NCBI GenBank assembly: GCA_963741355.1
Contig: CAVUIG010000003.1
Coordinates: 1-64,000 of the forward strand
DNA length: 64,000 nucleotides
Origin: CAIWHR01 sp963741355
Lineage (GTDB): Bacteria > Pseudomonadota > Gammaproteobacteria > Burkholderiales > Casimicrobiaceae
Direction: 5' to 3'
Position numbers and translations under genes: made by a program. A model generated the notes under the pieces. It searched no databases, was not told the origin of the DNA, and saw nothing but the letters and a program-made list of their open reading frames with translations. Of this stretch, positions 16,686-26,764 are shown piece after piece; the first letter of the stretch is position 1; each line of letters begins with the position of its first letter.

Positions 16686-17493
16686 GTGCCGCGACAAGCA
16701 TCCTCGACGCACCTTCGCATCAGGCTCGCCACGATCCGTGCGCTGGCGGCGCTCGCGCTCGCGTGTGCCGCCCTCCCATGTGCCGCGGAAAACGAGCGCA
16801 CCGACGCGCGTTTCGAGAGCTGGGGAATCTTCCAGAACGACACGAACGGGACCGACCAATGGACCTATCAGGCGCGCCTCTACGTTCCGTTTCGCCTCGA
16901 TGACGGCTGGACCTTCACGCAGCGCATCCAGCTGCCGATGACCTACACGAACGAGTCGGGCGCCGCCAATCCGGACGGCACGTATTCGGGCGGCATCGGC
17001 AATGCGTTCATCGAGGAGATCTTCGAGACCGGCGACGTCGCGCCGAATTTCCGGCTGCGCGGCAGCGTGCGCGTCGTGTTCCCGACGGGCAAGCAGGCGC
17101 CGTACGGCTCGGGTCAATATCAGGTCGCGCCGGGAATCGGCTTCGGTTACGCGATGCCTGACGCGTTGCGCGGCGTGACGCTCGATCCCGTACGTCCGGT
17201 ACTCGTACGGCTTCGATCCGGATCCTGACAGCGTGCAGACGATCCGGAAGTGGTCGATCTATCCCGCCGCGACGGTGAAGCTCGACGAGCGGTGGTCGCT
17301 CGCGCTCTATCCCGACAATCCGATCACGTACAACGAGCGCAAGCGCGCCTGGTTCGTGCCGATCGACCTCATGTTCCTGCACCGCTTCAGCCCGGCGATC
17401 GAGGCCGGAATCGGCGGCGCGTGGCGAGTCGGCGATTCGCCGGACGCGTCGTTCCGCTACCTGATCGACGCGCGGCTGAACCTTTCCTTCTGA
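16686..17493 (+). CDS. Predicted outer-membrane beta-barrel protein, frameshifted
   Basis: The reading frame begins at a GTG at 16686 with a signal peptide (basic start, ALAALALACAALPCAAE). It continues with alternating aromatic strands such as WTYQARLYVPFRL, WTFTQRIQLPMTY and FRLRGSVRVVFPTGK. Near base 17190 the frame changes. The second part begins YVRYSYGFDPDPDSVQ and ends in RYLIDARLNLSF, a terminal Phe as in outer-membrane barrels. Together the two parts give about 269 residues. I do not recognise a named family; it looks like a small porin-like or phenol-degradation-type MetA barrel protein. It follows the nickel permease by 77 bases. A role in nickel uptake is possible but unsupported. 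Confidence 0.6.
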
Positions 17494-17531
17494 CGGATCG
17501 CGGCAGTGAGCCGCGTGGCCGCCCGCGGCGG

Positions 17532-18443
17532 CTACATCGATCCCGACGCGTACGTCGGTGCGAGCACGGCCTGCGCCGCGAGCCGCGGCTCCTTCACCGT
17601 GATCCGCCAGAGCGTGCGCGGGTCGTCGGGATCGGTGAGCGTCGCCGAATGCAGCAGCGACGCGTTGTCCCAGATCACGACGTCGCCCACGCCGTAGGCG
17701 TGCCGGTAGCAATACCGCTCCTGCGTCGCGTGCGCGGCCAGGAGATCGAGGAGCTTGCGCGCTTCGTCATCCGGCATTCCCGCGATGCCGAACGAGCTTC
17801 CGGACACGGCGTAGAGCGCCTTGCGGCCGGTGTAGGGATGCGTGCGCACGAGCGGGTGCGAGATCAGCGGCATCTTCGCCTTCTGCTCGTCGGTGAGCAC
17901 GGAGGCGACCGTTCGGCTCGCCTCGTCCTGTTCGTTGCGATTGCCGTAGTGGTGGATGCCGACCAGCGATTCGACCTGCCGCTTCATCGATTCGGGAAGG
18001 CCGTCGTAGGCCGCGTACTGGTTGGCGAAGAGCGTGTGGCCGCCCCTGCTCGGCACCTCGATCGAGTAGAGCAGCGTCGCGCGGGCCGGGACCTCGAGAT
18101 ACGAATAGTCGGTGTGGAAGTACGTGCCGGCGTCGGCGAGCCCCTGCGGCTCGTCGTCGACCACCACGTTCGACAGGATCAGGATGTTCGGATCCTCGGG
18201 GTGGTGGAACTGGTCGATCACGTGCGGCTCGGGCGGGCCGAAGCGGCGCGCGAAGGCGGTGAACGCCTCCGGCGTCAGCGACTGCGAGCGGATGACCAGC
18301 ACCTGCGCGCGGAGGAACGCCGCCTCGATGTCCGCGAATTCGGCATCGGACAGCGGCTCCGTGAGGTCGATCCCCGAGGCTTCCAGCCCGAAGCCCGGGC
18401 AAAGCGGCTTCAAGTGAGCATCGAGCGCATCCGGCCGCATCAT
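17532..18443 (-). CDS. TauD/TfdA family Fe(II)/2-oxoglutarate dioxygenase
   Basis: The 303-residue enzyme has the facial triad of the family: HxD in YFHTDYSYLEVPA near residue 109 and the distal His in NASLLHSATLTD near 262. The 2-oxoglutarate-binding Arg is in TLWRITVKEPR near 278. It also has the family motif GGHTLFANQYAAYDGLP near 135. Such enzymes hydroxylate taurine, alkylsulfonates, phenoxyacetates, carnitine and similar small acids. It follows the TRAP genes (dctP, dctQ, dctM) on the same strand with a 24-base gap, so the transported acid is the probable substrate. The compound cannot be named from sequence. Confidence 0.88.
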   Translation of the reverse strand: MMRPDALDAHLKPLCPGFGLEASGIDLTEPLSDAEFADIEAAFLRAQVLVIRSQSLTPEAFTAFARRFGPPEPHVIDQFHHPEDPNILILSNVVVDDEPQGLADAGTYFHTDYSYLEVPARATLLYSIEVPSRGGHTLFANQYAAYDGLPESMKRQVESLVGIHHYGNRNEQDEASRTVASVLTDEQKAKMPLISHPLVRTHPYTGRKALYAVSGSSFGIAGMPDDEARKLLDLLAAHATQERYCYRHAYGVGDVVIWDNASLLHSATLTDPDDPRTLWRITVKEPRLAAQAVLAPTYASGSM

Positions 18444-18467
18444 TCGGCACTCGCCCGAGATCGACGC

Positions 18468-19782
18468 TCATTTCACGAAAGCCGGCATCAGGCGGCGCGG
18501 CAGCCAGAGGATCAGGTCCGGAAACAGGATCGACGATCACGAGCACCAGCAGCATCGGGATGAACAGGATCGTCGTGTCCTTGACCGCTTCCTTGATCTT
18601 GATGCCGCCGATCGCGCACGCGATCATCAGGCACAGGCCGTAGGGCGGCGTGACGAGCCCGTACGCGATCGAGATCATGCCGATGATCGCGAAGTGGATC
18701 GGATGCATGCCCGACCTTGGCGGCGAGCGGCGCCAGGATCGTGCCGACGATGATGATCGCGGGGATCGCGTCGATGAAGCAGCCGATGACCAGGAACACG
18801 GCCGCGATGATGAATCCGACGCTGGTGAGGCCCGCCGCCCCAGGACGACACGCGTTCGACGACGAGCTGCGGAATGTGGAAGTACGCGAGCAGCCAGCCG
18901 AACGCCGACGCCGTGCCGATGCAGAACAGCGCGATTGCCGGCGAAGCGCGCCGAGTCGTACAGGGTGTCGGCCGCAGCTGCTGCCAGTCCAGCTTGCGGT
19001 AGATGACCACGCCCAGCAGCATCGCATAGAGCACCGCGACCACCGAGGCCTCCGTCGGCGTGAACAGGCCGCCGACGATGCCGCCGACGATGATGGCCGG
19101 CGTGAGGATCGGCAGCACCGCCGCGACGCACGACCTTCAGCGAACTCGCGCCACGTGGTCCGCGGGTACGACCGGGTAGTTGCGGCGCTTGGCGTAGAGG
19201 TAGACCGCGACCATCAGCGACAGCGCCCATCAGCAAGCCCGGGACGACGCCGGCGACGAACAGCCCGCCGATCGACACCGAGATCACGCCGCCCCAGACG
19301 ACCATCAGGATCGACGGCGGAATGATCACGCCCATCACCGCGGCGCAGGCGACCAGCGAACGGTGAACGGCGTGTCGTAGCCCTGCTTCTTCATCGCCGG
19401 GATCAGCACGCCGCCGACGCCCGCGGCTTCCGCCGTCGACGAGCCGGAGATGCCGGCGAAGAACATCGACACCAGCACGTTGACGTGGCCCAGCCCGCCC
19501 GGCAGGTGGCCGACCAGCGCGCGCGACAGGTTGATGAGCTTCTCGGTGATGCCGGCCGAGTTCATCAGGTTCGCCGCCAGCATGAAGAACGGGATCGCGA
19601 GCAGCAGGAACGAGTTGTAGGACTTCAGCATCTCGTTCAGCAGCAGGAACGGCGTCAGCCGGTCGTCGATGAAGAAGACCGGGAATGCAGGCGAGCCCGA
19701 GCGCGAACGCGACCGGGACGCGCACGATGATCAGCGCCGCGAAGACGCCGAACAGGATCAGCGCGACTTCAAGCGGGCCCAT
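18468..19782 (-). pseudogene. dctM: TRAP transporter large permease DctM, many frameshifts
   Basis: Parts in all three frames assemble into one DctM of about 430 residues. In order they are MGPLEVALILFGVFAAL, MLKSYNSFLLLAIPFFMLAA, GISGSSTAEAAGVGGVLIP, ACAAVMGVIIPPSILMVVWG, FTPTEASVVAVLYAM, ASAFGWLLAYFHIP and YGLVTPPYGLCLMIACA. The end, after another shift, is LPRRLMPAFVK with TGA at 18468-18470. Frame changes fall near 19686, 19361, 19225, 19144, 19131, 18940, 18842, 18710 and 18530. All parts are well conserved, which points to errors in the sequence rather than decay. DctM is the 12-helix Na+-coupled permease of TRAP uptake systems. It overlaps dctQ by 14 bases. Confidence 0.8.
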
Positions 19783-20262
19783 CGCGGCCGTCGACGTAGA
19801 GCTTGACGTCGTCGACGATCTTCTCCAGCAGGAACAGGACCCAGCAGAGCCCGGCCAACGGCCACGCGATGTGGATCGACAGCATGTTGATGCCGGTCAT
19901 TTCCGAGCTCTGGTCCCAGCCGAACAGCGCGAAGCGCCAGCCGAAGCCGACGAAGATGAGCGCCACCAGCGAGCATGGCCACGTGGACGACGATCCGGCC
20001 GATCGCCTTGCCCTTCGCGGTCTTCGGCGTCGGCAGCACGTCGACGTCGAAGTGCGTGCCGTCGCGCACGGCGATCGTCGCGCCCAGCATGATGAGCCAG
20101 ATGAGGCAGAAGCGTGCCGCCTCCTCGGTCCAGATGTAGCGCGGAATGAAGTCGATGAAGCGCGAAAAGATCTGCAGCGTCACCGGGATGATCATCACGG
20201 CGATCAGCGCGGTCAGCAGCGACTCGCAGCGCGCGGTAGATGAGCGCGTTCAGCGAGCGCAT
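19769..20262 (-). pseudogene. dctQ: TRAP transporter small permease DctQ, frameshifted
   Basis: The protein starts MRSLNALIYRAL at 20262, continues in another frame as MIIPVTLQIFSRFIDFIPRY with WTEEAARFCLIWLIMLGA, and ends in a third stretch MALIFVGFGWRFALFGWDQ through LLEKIVDDVKLYVDGRDGPA. The Trp-Thr-Glu-Glu block in the second part is the DctQ signature. Indels fall near 20223 and 19973. Corrected, it has about 164 residues and four membrane helices, normal for the family. It links the receptor to DctM in the inner membrane. Its 3' end overlaps the dctM start. Confidence 0.78.
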
Positions 20263-20350
20263 GCGAGCGTCTCCGGATCGGCGCCCAGGGCACGGGCAAC
20301 GGAAGCCGGCGAGCCGCGGGCGTCCTGCCCGCGCCGCGCCGGCCGCGGCG

Positions 20351-21349
20351 CTACTTGATCGCGTTGACCTTGTTGAGGATCGCCGTCGCGTCGATTTCCT
20401 TCGCGTACGCCTGCTTCACGGGCTCGGCGAGCTCGAGCAGCTTCGGCTCGCTCGGTGAACACGAACGTCTTCAGCTTGCCTTCCTTCTCGAGCTTCATGA
20501 GCAGCGCGGTGTCCGCCGACGACTCGATGTCGCGGCCGTAGTTGCCGGCTTCCTTGCCGGCCTTCAGGATCGCGGCCTGCAGATCGGGCGGCAGCTTGCG
20601 GAACGTCTTGCCGGAGAAGCAGATCGGCCGCACGGTGATCGCGTGCTGGGTCAGCGAGATGTAGGGCCCGACCTCGTAGAACTTCATCGCCTCGATGCCG
20701 GCCGCCTCGTTCTCGGCCGCCCTGGATCACGCCGGTCTGGATTGCGTTGTAGACCTCGTTGTAGGCGATCACCGACGGCTTCGCGCCGATCGCGCTGAAC
20801 ATCTGCGTCTGGATCGGCGCGCCCATCACGCGCATCGACAGGCCCTTCAACTCGGCCATGTTGCGCACCGGCTTGTTGGCGATGATGTTGCGCGTGCCGC
20901 CGCCGGCGTAGCCGATGATCATCACGTCGGCCTTCTTCGAGACGTCGTCGACGATCGGCTGGAACGCGTCGGAGTCGAGCACCTTGTTCCAGTGGTCGAG
21001 GTCGCGGAACAGGAACGGCATGTCGAGCAGCGGCGCCGCTTTCGCGAACGTCGACATGTGCGCCGGCGAGACGATCGCCGTAGTCGACCGAGATGCCCTG
21101 GTTCATGTAGGCGAAGTAATCCTTCTCGAGCCCCAGCTCGCTGTTGCGGTGGAGGACGAAGATGACCGGCTTGCCGTAGTACTTGACGGTCAACTCCTGG
21201 AATCGAGCAGCGCCTTGTTGAACGGGTGGTCGTCGTTGAACTGCACGGCGCCGTGCAGCGTGATCGGCTGCTGCGCCGCGGCCGCCATCGACAGGGCCAG
21301 CCCGCACGCCGAGAGCAGCCTTGCCGCCGCGCGAATCGAGATTTCGCAT
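20351..21349 (-). pseudogene. dctP: TRAP transporter receptor DctP, frameshifted
   Basis: The ATG at 21349 has GGAGG seven bases upstream. Frame changes follow near 21325, 21205, 21077, 20721 and 20455. Joined, the parts give a signal peptide (ACGLALSMAAAAQQP), then ITLHGAVQFNDDHPFNKALL, FQELTVKYYGKPVIF, MSTFAKAAPLLDMPFLFRDL, AELKGLSMRVMGAPIQTQMF, MKFYEVGPYISLTQHAITV and the end ATAILNKVNAIK. The Arg in LSMRVM is the residue that salt-bridges the substrate carboxylate in TRAP receptors, so the ligand is an organic acid. It is the first gene of the run dctP-dctQ-dctM-dioxygenase. Confidence 0.8.
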
Positions 21350-21584
21350 CGTTGCCTCCATTGGATGGGGCCACCGGGCGCGTCCGTCCGCGAATATCGA
21401 CACCGGCGCTCTGGTCGGGTGGTCAGGCCGATTGGACAGGGTTCACCGGCGCCTGTCAACGCAAAACCGCCGTTTCCTTGCTCCGTCGCGCCGCGCGCGA
21501 GGCGCTACGACGCGGCGGAAGGAAACTGTCGGCTAGAATCCGTGGTCACGCCTGTCAACTTCGGAAACCGAAAGGCCCCGTACG

Positions 21585-22040
21585 ATGCCCCGCTTCCTTT
21601 TTCTTTCCCTCGCGCTCGCGCTCGTGTCCGCTGCGGCGTTCGCCGCGGATGCGCAGTTGAAATCCCTCGACATCAGGCAGGCGTTCTCGCGCGCGACGCC
21701 GCCGGGCGCGAAAGCCGCAGCCGTCTTCATGACGATCGAAAACAAGGGCAAGGATTCCGATCGCCTCGTATCCGTGTCGTCGCCCGCGGCAGGCATCGTC
21801 GAGATCCACGAGATGAAGATGGCCGGCGGGATGATGCAGATGCGCGAGGTCAACGGGCTCGAGATCAGGCCGGGCGCGGCGATCGAGCTGAAGCCCGGCG
21901 GGTATCACATCATGCTGATGGATCTGAAGCAGCCGCTGAAGCAGGGCGACTCGGTTCCGGTGACGCTGAAGTTCGAGAAGGCTGGGTCCGTCGAGGTCAA
22001 GGCCGCGATCGAAGCGATGGGTGCGGGGCGCATGCACTGA
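21585..22040 (+). CDS. PCuAC-type periplasmic copper chaperone
   Basis: The 151-residue protein has a signal peptide (LALALVSAAAFAAD) and the PCuAC domain (DUF461). The Cu(I) ligands are visible: EIHEMKMAGGMMQM near residue 80 with the first His/Met pair and GGYHIMLMDL near 105 with the second. Family members carry copper to the CuA centre of cytochrome c oxidase. A thioredoxin-like protein of the TlpA type is encoded convergently next door, and heme A synthase lies 8.5 kb away. This supports a role in oxidase assembly. Confidence 0.92.
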   Translation: MPRFLFLSLALALVSAAAFAADAQLKSLDIRQAFSRATPPGAKAAAVFMTIENKGKDSDRLVSVSSPAAGIVEIHEMKMAGGMMQMREVNGLEIRPGAAIELKPGGYHIMLMDLKQPLKQGDSVPVTLKFEKAGSVEVKAAIEAMGAGRMH

Positions 22041-22075
22041 CCGCCAGCGCCGGCGCAGGTGGTCGACTCGCGCTG

Positions 22076-22570
22076 CTACCGCTTGTGCAGCAAGGGCTTC
22101 ACCGTCGCCTCGAGCAGCGCGGCGTCGATGCCCGGGTCGCCGTACCAGCCGTCCTTGCGCAGCACGCCGGCGCGGTCGATCACGAACGTCAGCGGCAGGC
22201 GCCAGATGCGGCCGTAGCCCTTGAAGCTCGCCTCGCGCGCGAACGCCGCCGGCATCGCGAAGTCCTTCATCACGTCGCGCGCCTTCGCCTCGTCCTTCGG
22301 GCTGTCGACGCTGACGGCGACGATCTCCAGGCCTTCCGCGCGATGCCTGCGGTAATACGCGTCGAGCGCCGGCATCTCCGCGCGGCACGGGGCGCACCAC
22401 GTCGCCCAGAAATTGATGACGACGACGTTGCCTTTCTCCTTCGCCAGAGAAAATGGCTTGCCGTCGAACAATTGCGCGTCGAACGGTGGCGCCGCGCTGC
22501 CTTCGTCGGCCGCACGGGCAGGCGCGGCGGCGACGAGGCACAACAAGGCGATTGCGTGAAGGATTCGCAT
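22076..22570 (-). CDS. TlpA/ResA-type thiol-disulfide protein
   Basis: The 164-residue exported protein has a signal peptide (ALLCLVAAAPARAAD) and a thioredoxin fold with active site FWATWCAPCRAEMP near residue 54 (CAPC). The late cis-Pro block LPLTFVIDRAGVL near 125 is also typical. Such proteins reduce cysteines of apocytochromes c or of the CuA site (ScoI). Its neighbour is the copper chaperone gene (convergent, 35 bases between stops). Intact frame and normal length. Confidence 0.88.
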   Translation of the reverse strand: MRILHAIALLCLVAAAPARAADEGSAAPPFDAQLFDGKPFSLAKEKGNVVVINFWATWCAPCRAEMPALDAYYRRHRAEGLEIVAVSVDSPKDEAKARDVMKDFAMPAAFAREASFKGYGRIWRLPLTFVIDRAGVLRKDGWYGDPGIDAALLEATVKPLLHKR

Positions 22571-22790
22571 GGGTTCACATCGCTAGATGAAGAGCGAGGA
22601 CCTGACCGAGGTGCGGCAGGGATTCGACCATTATCGACGATCGGGATTCGCTTCCGAACCCGCGATGCGCCGGCGTTTATCCCTGTCGATACTGCGGATT
22701 AGCCTCGCCTGCGCAAGCCGCGCCATCGACCCGCGGTACGAATAGACGCGTAAAATGCGACTCCTCTCCGAGTCCGAAACGTTCACGCCC

Positions 22791-24405
22791 ATGAAATTTC
22801 TCCACTTGCCCATTGCGCTCGCCCTCGCCGTTTGCCTCGGCGCATGCTCGAAGGCGCCGGAAACCGCTCCCGCGCCGGTCGCGAAAGCCGCGACCGCGAA
22901 GGACGCGCCGGCGCATCCGGAACCGTCGATCGCCTGGGAAAAGGGCGACGTCAACGCAGCGTTCGCGAAGGCGAAGGCCGAGAACAAGCCGCTGTTCCTG
23001 TACTGGGGCGCTTCGTGGTGCCCGCCGTGCAACGAGGTGAAGGCGACGATATTCACCCGGCAGGATTTCCTCGAGCGCGCGCGCTTTTTCGTGCCCGTCT
23101 ACATGGACGGCGATGCGCGCGGCGCGCAGCAGCAGGGGGCGCGGTTCAACGTCAGCGGCTATCCGACGATGGTTCTGTTCACGCCGGACGGCCGCGAGAT
23201 CACGCGCCTGCCGGGCGAAGTCGACGCCGATCAATACATGCGCGTCCTCGCGCTCGGCATGAACGGCGCGCGTCCGATCAAGGACACGCTGGCCGCGGCG
23301 CTGACCTCCGGCGGCGCGAGTGCGAAGGCGGGCCTGCGCCCCGACGATTGGCGGATGCTGGCGTACTACTCGTGGGAGACCGACGAGAGCCAGCTCCTGC
23401 CCGAGGCGAAACGCGCGGGAACGCTTGCGCGCCTCGCGAAGGCGTGTCCGGCCGATCAGCCGGACATCGCGACGCGGCTTTCCCTGCAATCCATCGTCGC
23501 GTCCGCCACGGCGAAGGACGCGAAGCCGCGCAACGACAAGGCCGCGGTCGACACGCTGGTCGCCGTGCTCGCGAATCCGGAGCAAAGCCGCGAGAACTTC
23601 GACATGCTCGTCGAATATACCGGCAAGGTCGTGGGCAACGTGACGCTGCCGGGATCGCCGGAGCGGGCGCGGCTCGACGCAGGCATGGAATGCCGCGCTC
23701 GACCGGCTCTTTGCCGACGCGCGGCTTTCCCGGCTCGACCGGCTCGAGGTGCTGTATGCCGAGGTCGGGCTCGCCAAGGTCGACGCGCCGAAGGGACCCG
23801 TCCCGGCCGCGCTGCAGGAGCGCGTTCGCACGGCGGCCGCGGAGGCGGATCGCGACGCGCACGACCCCTATTCCCGGCAATCGGTGATCAGCGCGGCCGC
23901 CGAGCTGCTCACGGAGGCCGATCTCATCGCGGAGTCCGACACGCTGCTGTCGGCGGAGCTCTCGCGCTCGCATTCGCCGTACTACTTCATGCTGGGGCTC
24001 GCCGACAACGCGAAGACGCGCGGCGACAAGGCCGCGGCGCTCGACTGGGCGCAGAAGGCCTATGCCACCTCGACGGGGCCGGCGACGCGCCTGCAGTGGG
24101 GCGCGCGCTACGTGAGCATGCTGACCGAGCTGGCGCCGCAGGACAGCCAGCGCATCGAAGGCGCCGCCGCGCAGGTGATCGGCGAGCTCGAGCCCGCGCC
24201 GGAGACGTTCTACGAGCGCAACGCCCGGCTGCTCGAGAAGATGAGCAAGAAGCTCGCCGCGTGGAACAAGGGCAACGAGCATCGCGCGACGATCGCGCGG
24301 CTGCGCGCCGACATGGCCCGCGTATGCGCGAAGTTGCCGGCGGGCGATCCGGCGCGCGGCGTGTGCGACAAGACGCTGCGCCCGGCCGTCGGGGCCACCG
24401 CGTAA
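22791..24405 (+). CDS. Thioredoxin-fold lipoprotein, frameshifted
   Basis: The ATG at 22791 begins a lipoprotein signal with lipobox LGAC (Cys near residue 19). A thioredoxin domain follows, with active site LYWGASWCPPCNEVKA near 68 and the cis-Pro block VSGYPTMVLF near 121. The C-terminal two thirds are alpha-helical, with an extended PRPEE-free repeat-like region that I do not recognise. Near base 23685 the frame shifts by one: RARLDAG must join WNAALDRLFADARLSRL. About 537 residues result. The protein should be membrane-anchored and face the periplasm, with a thiol-redox role near the copper and TlpA genes. The long C-terminal part is unusual for this fold. Confidence 0.72.
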
Positions 24406-24538
24406 ACCGGCACGGACGGTTGTGGCGCGCCTGCGCCTCGCGACGTTGATCGTCGCGCGGCAGAGTCGCCGCGGTCGCGGCCAATCCGATGCACCACGCA
24501 CGGCATCTGTAGTGCGCAAGGCGAAGATCCGCCAAATA

Positions 24539-24552
24539 TTGATCTAGATCAA
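24539..24552. promoter_or_regulatory. FNR/ANR binding site upstream of nrdD
   Basis: TTGATCTAGATCAA is a perfect palindrome and a perfect fit to the FNR consensus TTGAT-N4-ATCAA. It lies 112 bases before the nrdD start and is the only such site in this gap. It should activate the class III reductase when oxygen is absent. Confidence 0.88.
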
Positions 24553-24568
24553 GGTTTTCGTTTGCCGG

Positions 24569-24615
24569 GCACTAGGGCTGGCGCTAGTCTCCCCAAAGAC
24601 CACAACATCTAGTGG
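24569..24615. promoter_or_regulatory. Tandem NrdR-type boxes upstream of nrdD
   Basis: The downstream box at 24600-24615, CCACAACATCTAGTGG, fits 12 of 16 positions of the NrdR consensus ACACWATATATWGTGT. The upstream box at 24569-24584 keeps the left half (CACTA) but fits only 8 of 16. The two are exactly 31 bases apart, the three-turn spacing known for paired NrdR boxes. The upstream box covers the region where the -10 element of an FNR-dependent promoter would lie, so binding should repress. Confidence 0.55.
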
Positions 24616-24664
24616 GTCGCTGCCGCGCCGCCCACGGCGTGCGGCTGCCCGATGGAGGAGACCG

Positions 24665-26742
24665 ATGTCGCCGGACGCACCATCCCTGGCCCGCGACCCG
24701 CTGACGCCGAAGCCGGCGGGCGGGCCCGATGCCCCGCCCGCGCTGCCTGCGCAGGTCATCAAGCGCGACGGCCAGCGCGCGCCGTTCGAGCTCGCGAAGA
24801 TCGCGTCCGCGATCGCGCGGGCGGGTGCCGCGACCGGCGAGTTCGACGCGCGCGAGGCGAGCGAGCTCGCGACCGGCGTCGGGCGCGTCCTCGCGCACCG
24901 GCACACCGGCGGCGTTCCCGACATCGAGACGATCCAGGATTGCGTCGAGCACACGCTCGCCGCGGCGGGCTGGTTCCATACCGCGCGCGCCTACATCGTC
25001 TACCGCGATCGCCACGAGCGGCTGCGCGCCGACCGCAAGACGCTGGTCGACGTGGCCGCATCCGTCGACGAGTATCTCGAGCAGAAGGACTGGCGCGTCA
25101 ACGCCAATGCCAACCAGGGCTACTCGCTGGGCGGGCTGATCCTCAACGTGTCGGGCAAGGTCGTCGCCAACTACTGGCTTTCCCACGTCTACGCGCCGGA
25201 AGTCGGCCGCGCGCATCGCGACGGCGACGTCCACATCCACGACCTCGACATGCTGGCCGGCTACTGCGCCGGCTGGTCGCTGCGCCAGCTGCTGCACGAG
25301 GGCCTGAACGGCGTGCCGGGCAAGGTCGAGGCGGGCCCGCCGAAGCACATGTCGAGCGCGGTCGGGCAGATCGTCAATTTCCTGGGCACGCTGCAGAACG
25401 AGTGGGCGGGCGCGCAGGCGTTCAGCTCGTTCGACACGTACATGGCGCCGTTCATCCGCAACGACGCGATGAGCTTCGATGCGGTGAAGCAGTGCATCCA
25501 GGAGCTCATCTACAACCTCAACGTGCCGTCGCGCTGGGGCACGCAGACGCCGTTCACGAACCTCACGTTCGACTGGGTGTGCCCGGAAGATCTGCGCCAG
25601 CAGGTGCCGGTGATCGCCGGCGTGGAGATGCCGTTCTGCTACGGCGAGCTGCAGCCCGAGATGGACATGATCAACCGCGCCTACATCGAGGTCATGACCA
25701 CCGGTGACGCGAAGGGCCGCGTGTTCACGTTCCCGATCCCGACCTACAACATCACGCCGGATTTCGAGTGGGACCATCCGAACTGCGAGGCGCTTTTCGC
25801 GATGACGGCGAAATACGGGCTGCCGTATTTCCAGAATTTCCTCAACTCCGAGCTGAAGCCCAACATGATCCGGTCGATGTGCTGCCGGCTGCAGCTCGAC
25901 CTGCGCGAGCTCCTGAAGCGCGGCAACGGACTGTTCGGCTCCGCCGAGCAGACGGGGTCGCTCGGCGTCGTGACGATCAACTGCGCGCGGCTGGGCTACC
26001 TCTACGCCAACGACGAGATCGGCCTCTACGAGCGCATCGACGAGCTCCTGGGCTACGCGAAGGACAGCCTCGAAGTGAAGCGCAAGGTGATCCAGCGCCT
26101 GATCGACCAGGGGCTCTTCCCGTACACCAAGCGCTACCTCGGCACGCTTGCGCAACCATTTCTCGACGATCGGAGTCAACGGCATCAACGAGATGGTGCG
26201 CAACTTCACCCGCGACAACGACGACATCACGACGCCGTGGGGACATGCATTTGCGGTGCGGCTGCTCGACCACCTGCGCGCGCGCATCGTCGCGTTCCAG
26301 GAAGAGACCGGCCACATGTACAACCTCGAGGCGACGCCCGCCGAGGGCACCACGTATCGCTTCGCGAAGGAAGACCGCAAGCGCTGGCCCGGCATCCTGC
26401 AGGCGGGGACCGCGGAGACGCCTTACTACACGAATTCGTCGCAGCTGCCGGTCGGCTTCACCGACGACCCGTTCGAGGCGCTGGCCCGGCAGGAGGAGCT
26501 GCAGACGAAGTACACGGGCGGGCACGGTGCTGCACCTCTACATGAGCGAGAAGGTGAGCTCGCCCGCGGCGTGCAAGGCGCTGGTGCGACGCTCGCTCGA
26601 GCGCTTCCGGCTTCCCTACATCACGATCACGCCGACGTTCTCGATCTGCCCGAAGCACGGCTATCTCGAGGGCGAGCACGAGTTCTGCCCGAAGTGCGAC
26701 GAGGAAAAGCTCGCCGAAAAGCGGCGCGCGCTCGCCGCGTGA
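24665..26742 (+). CDS. nrdD: Anaerobic (class III) ribonucleotide reductase NrdD, no glycyl-radical loop, frameshifted
   Basis: NrdD reduces ribonucleoside triphosphates without oxygen, using a glycyl radical. An ATP-cone (QVIKRDGQRAPFELAKIASA to about residue 120) comes first. The ten-stranded barrel follows with HIHDLDMLAGYCAGW near 185 (conserved Cys) and MIRSMCCRLQLDLREL near 403 (second loop Cys). The C-terminal zinc site is ICPKHGYL with FCPKCDEE. The chain then ends RRALAA and a stop, without the RVxGY glycyl-radical loop that normally closes NrdD. That loop is encoded by the next small gene. Two one-base insertions (near 26150 and 26522) break the frame; the parts LGTL, RNHFSTIGVNGINEM and TVLHLYMSEKVSS fit the family. 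Corrected length is about 691 residues. Confidence 0.9.
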
Positions 26743-26764
26743 CCGGAAGACCAACGGAGGAACG

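Noticed and set aside
17767..19782. A 671-codon frame that looks like a DctM-dioxygenase fusion
   Set aside because: The frame alternates between true DctM pieces and nonsense, and runs antisense-like through the dioxygenase gene in the wrong frame. It is a product of frameshifts.
18468..21349. Programmed frameshifting in the TRAP genes
   Set aside because: Too many sites, both insertions and deletions, no slippery heptamers. Sequence error is simpler.
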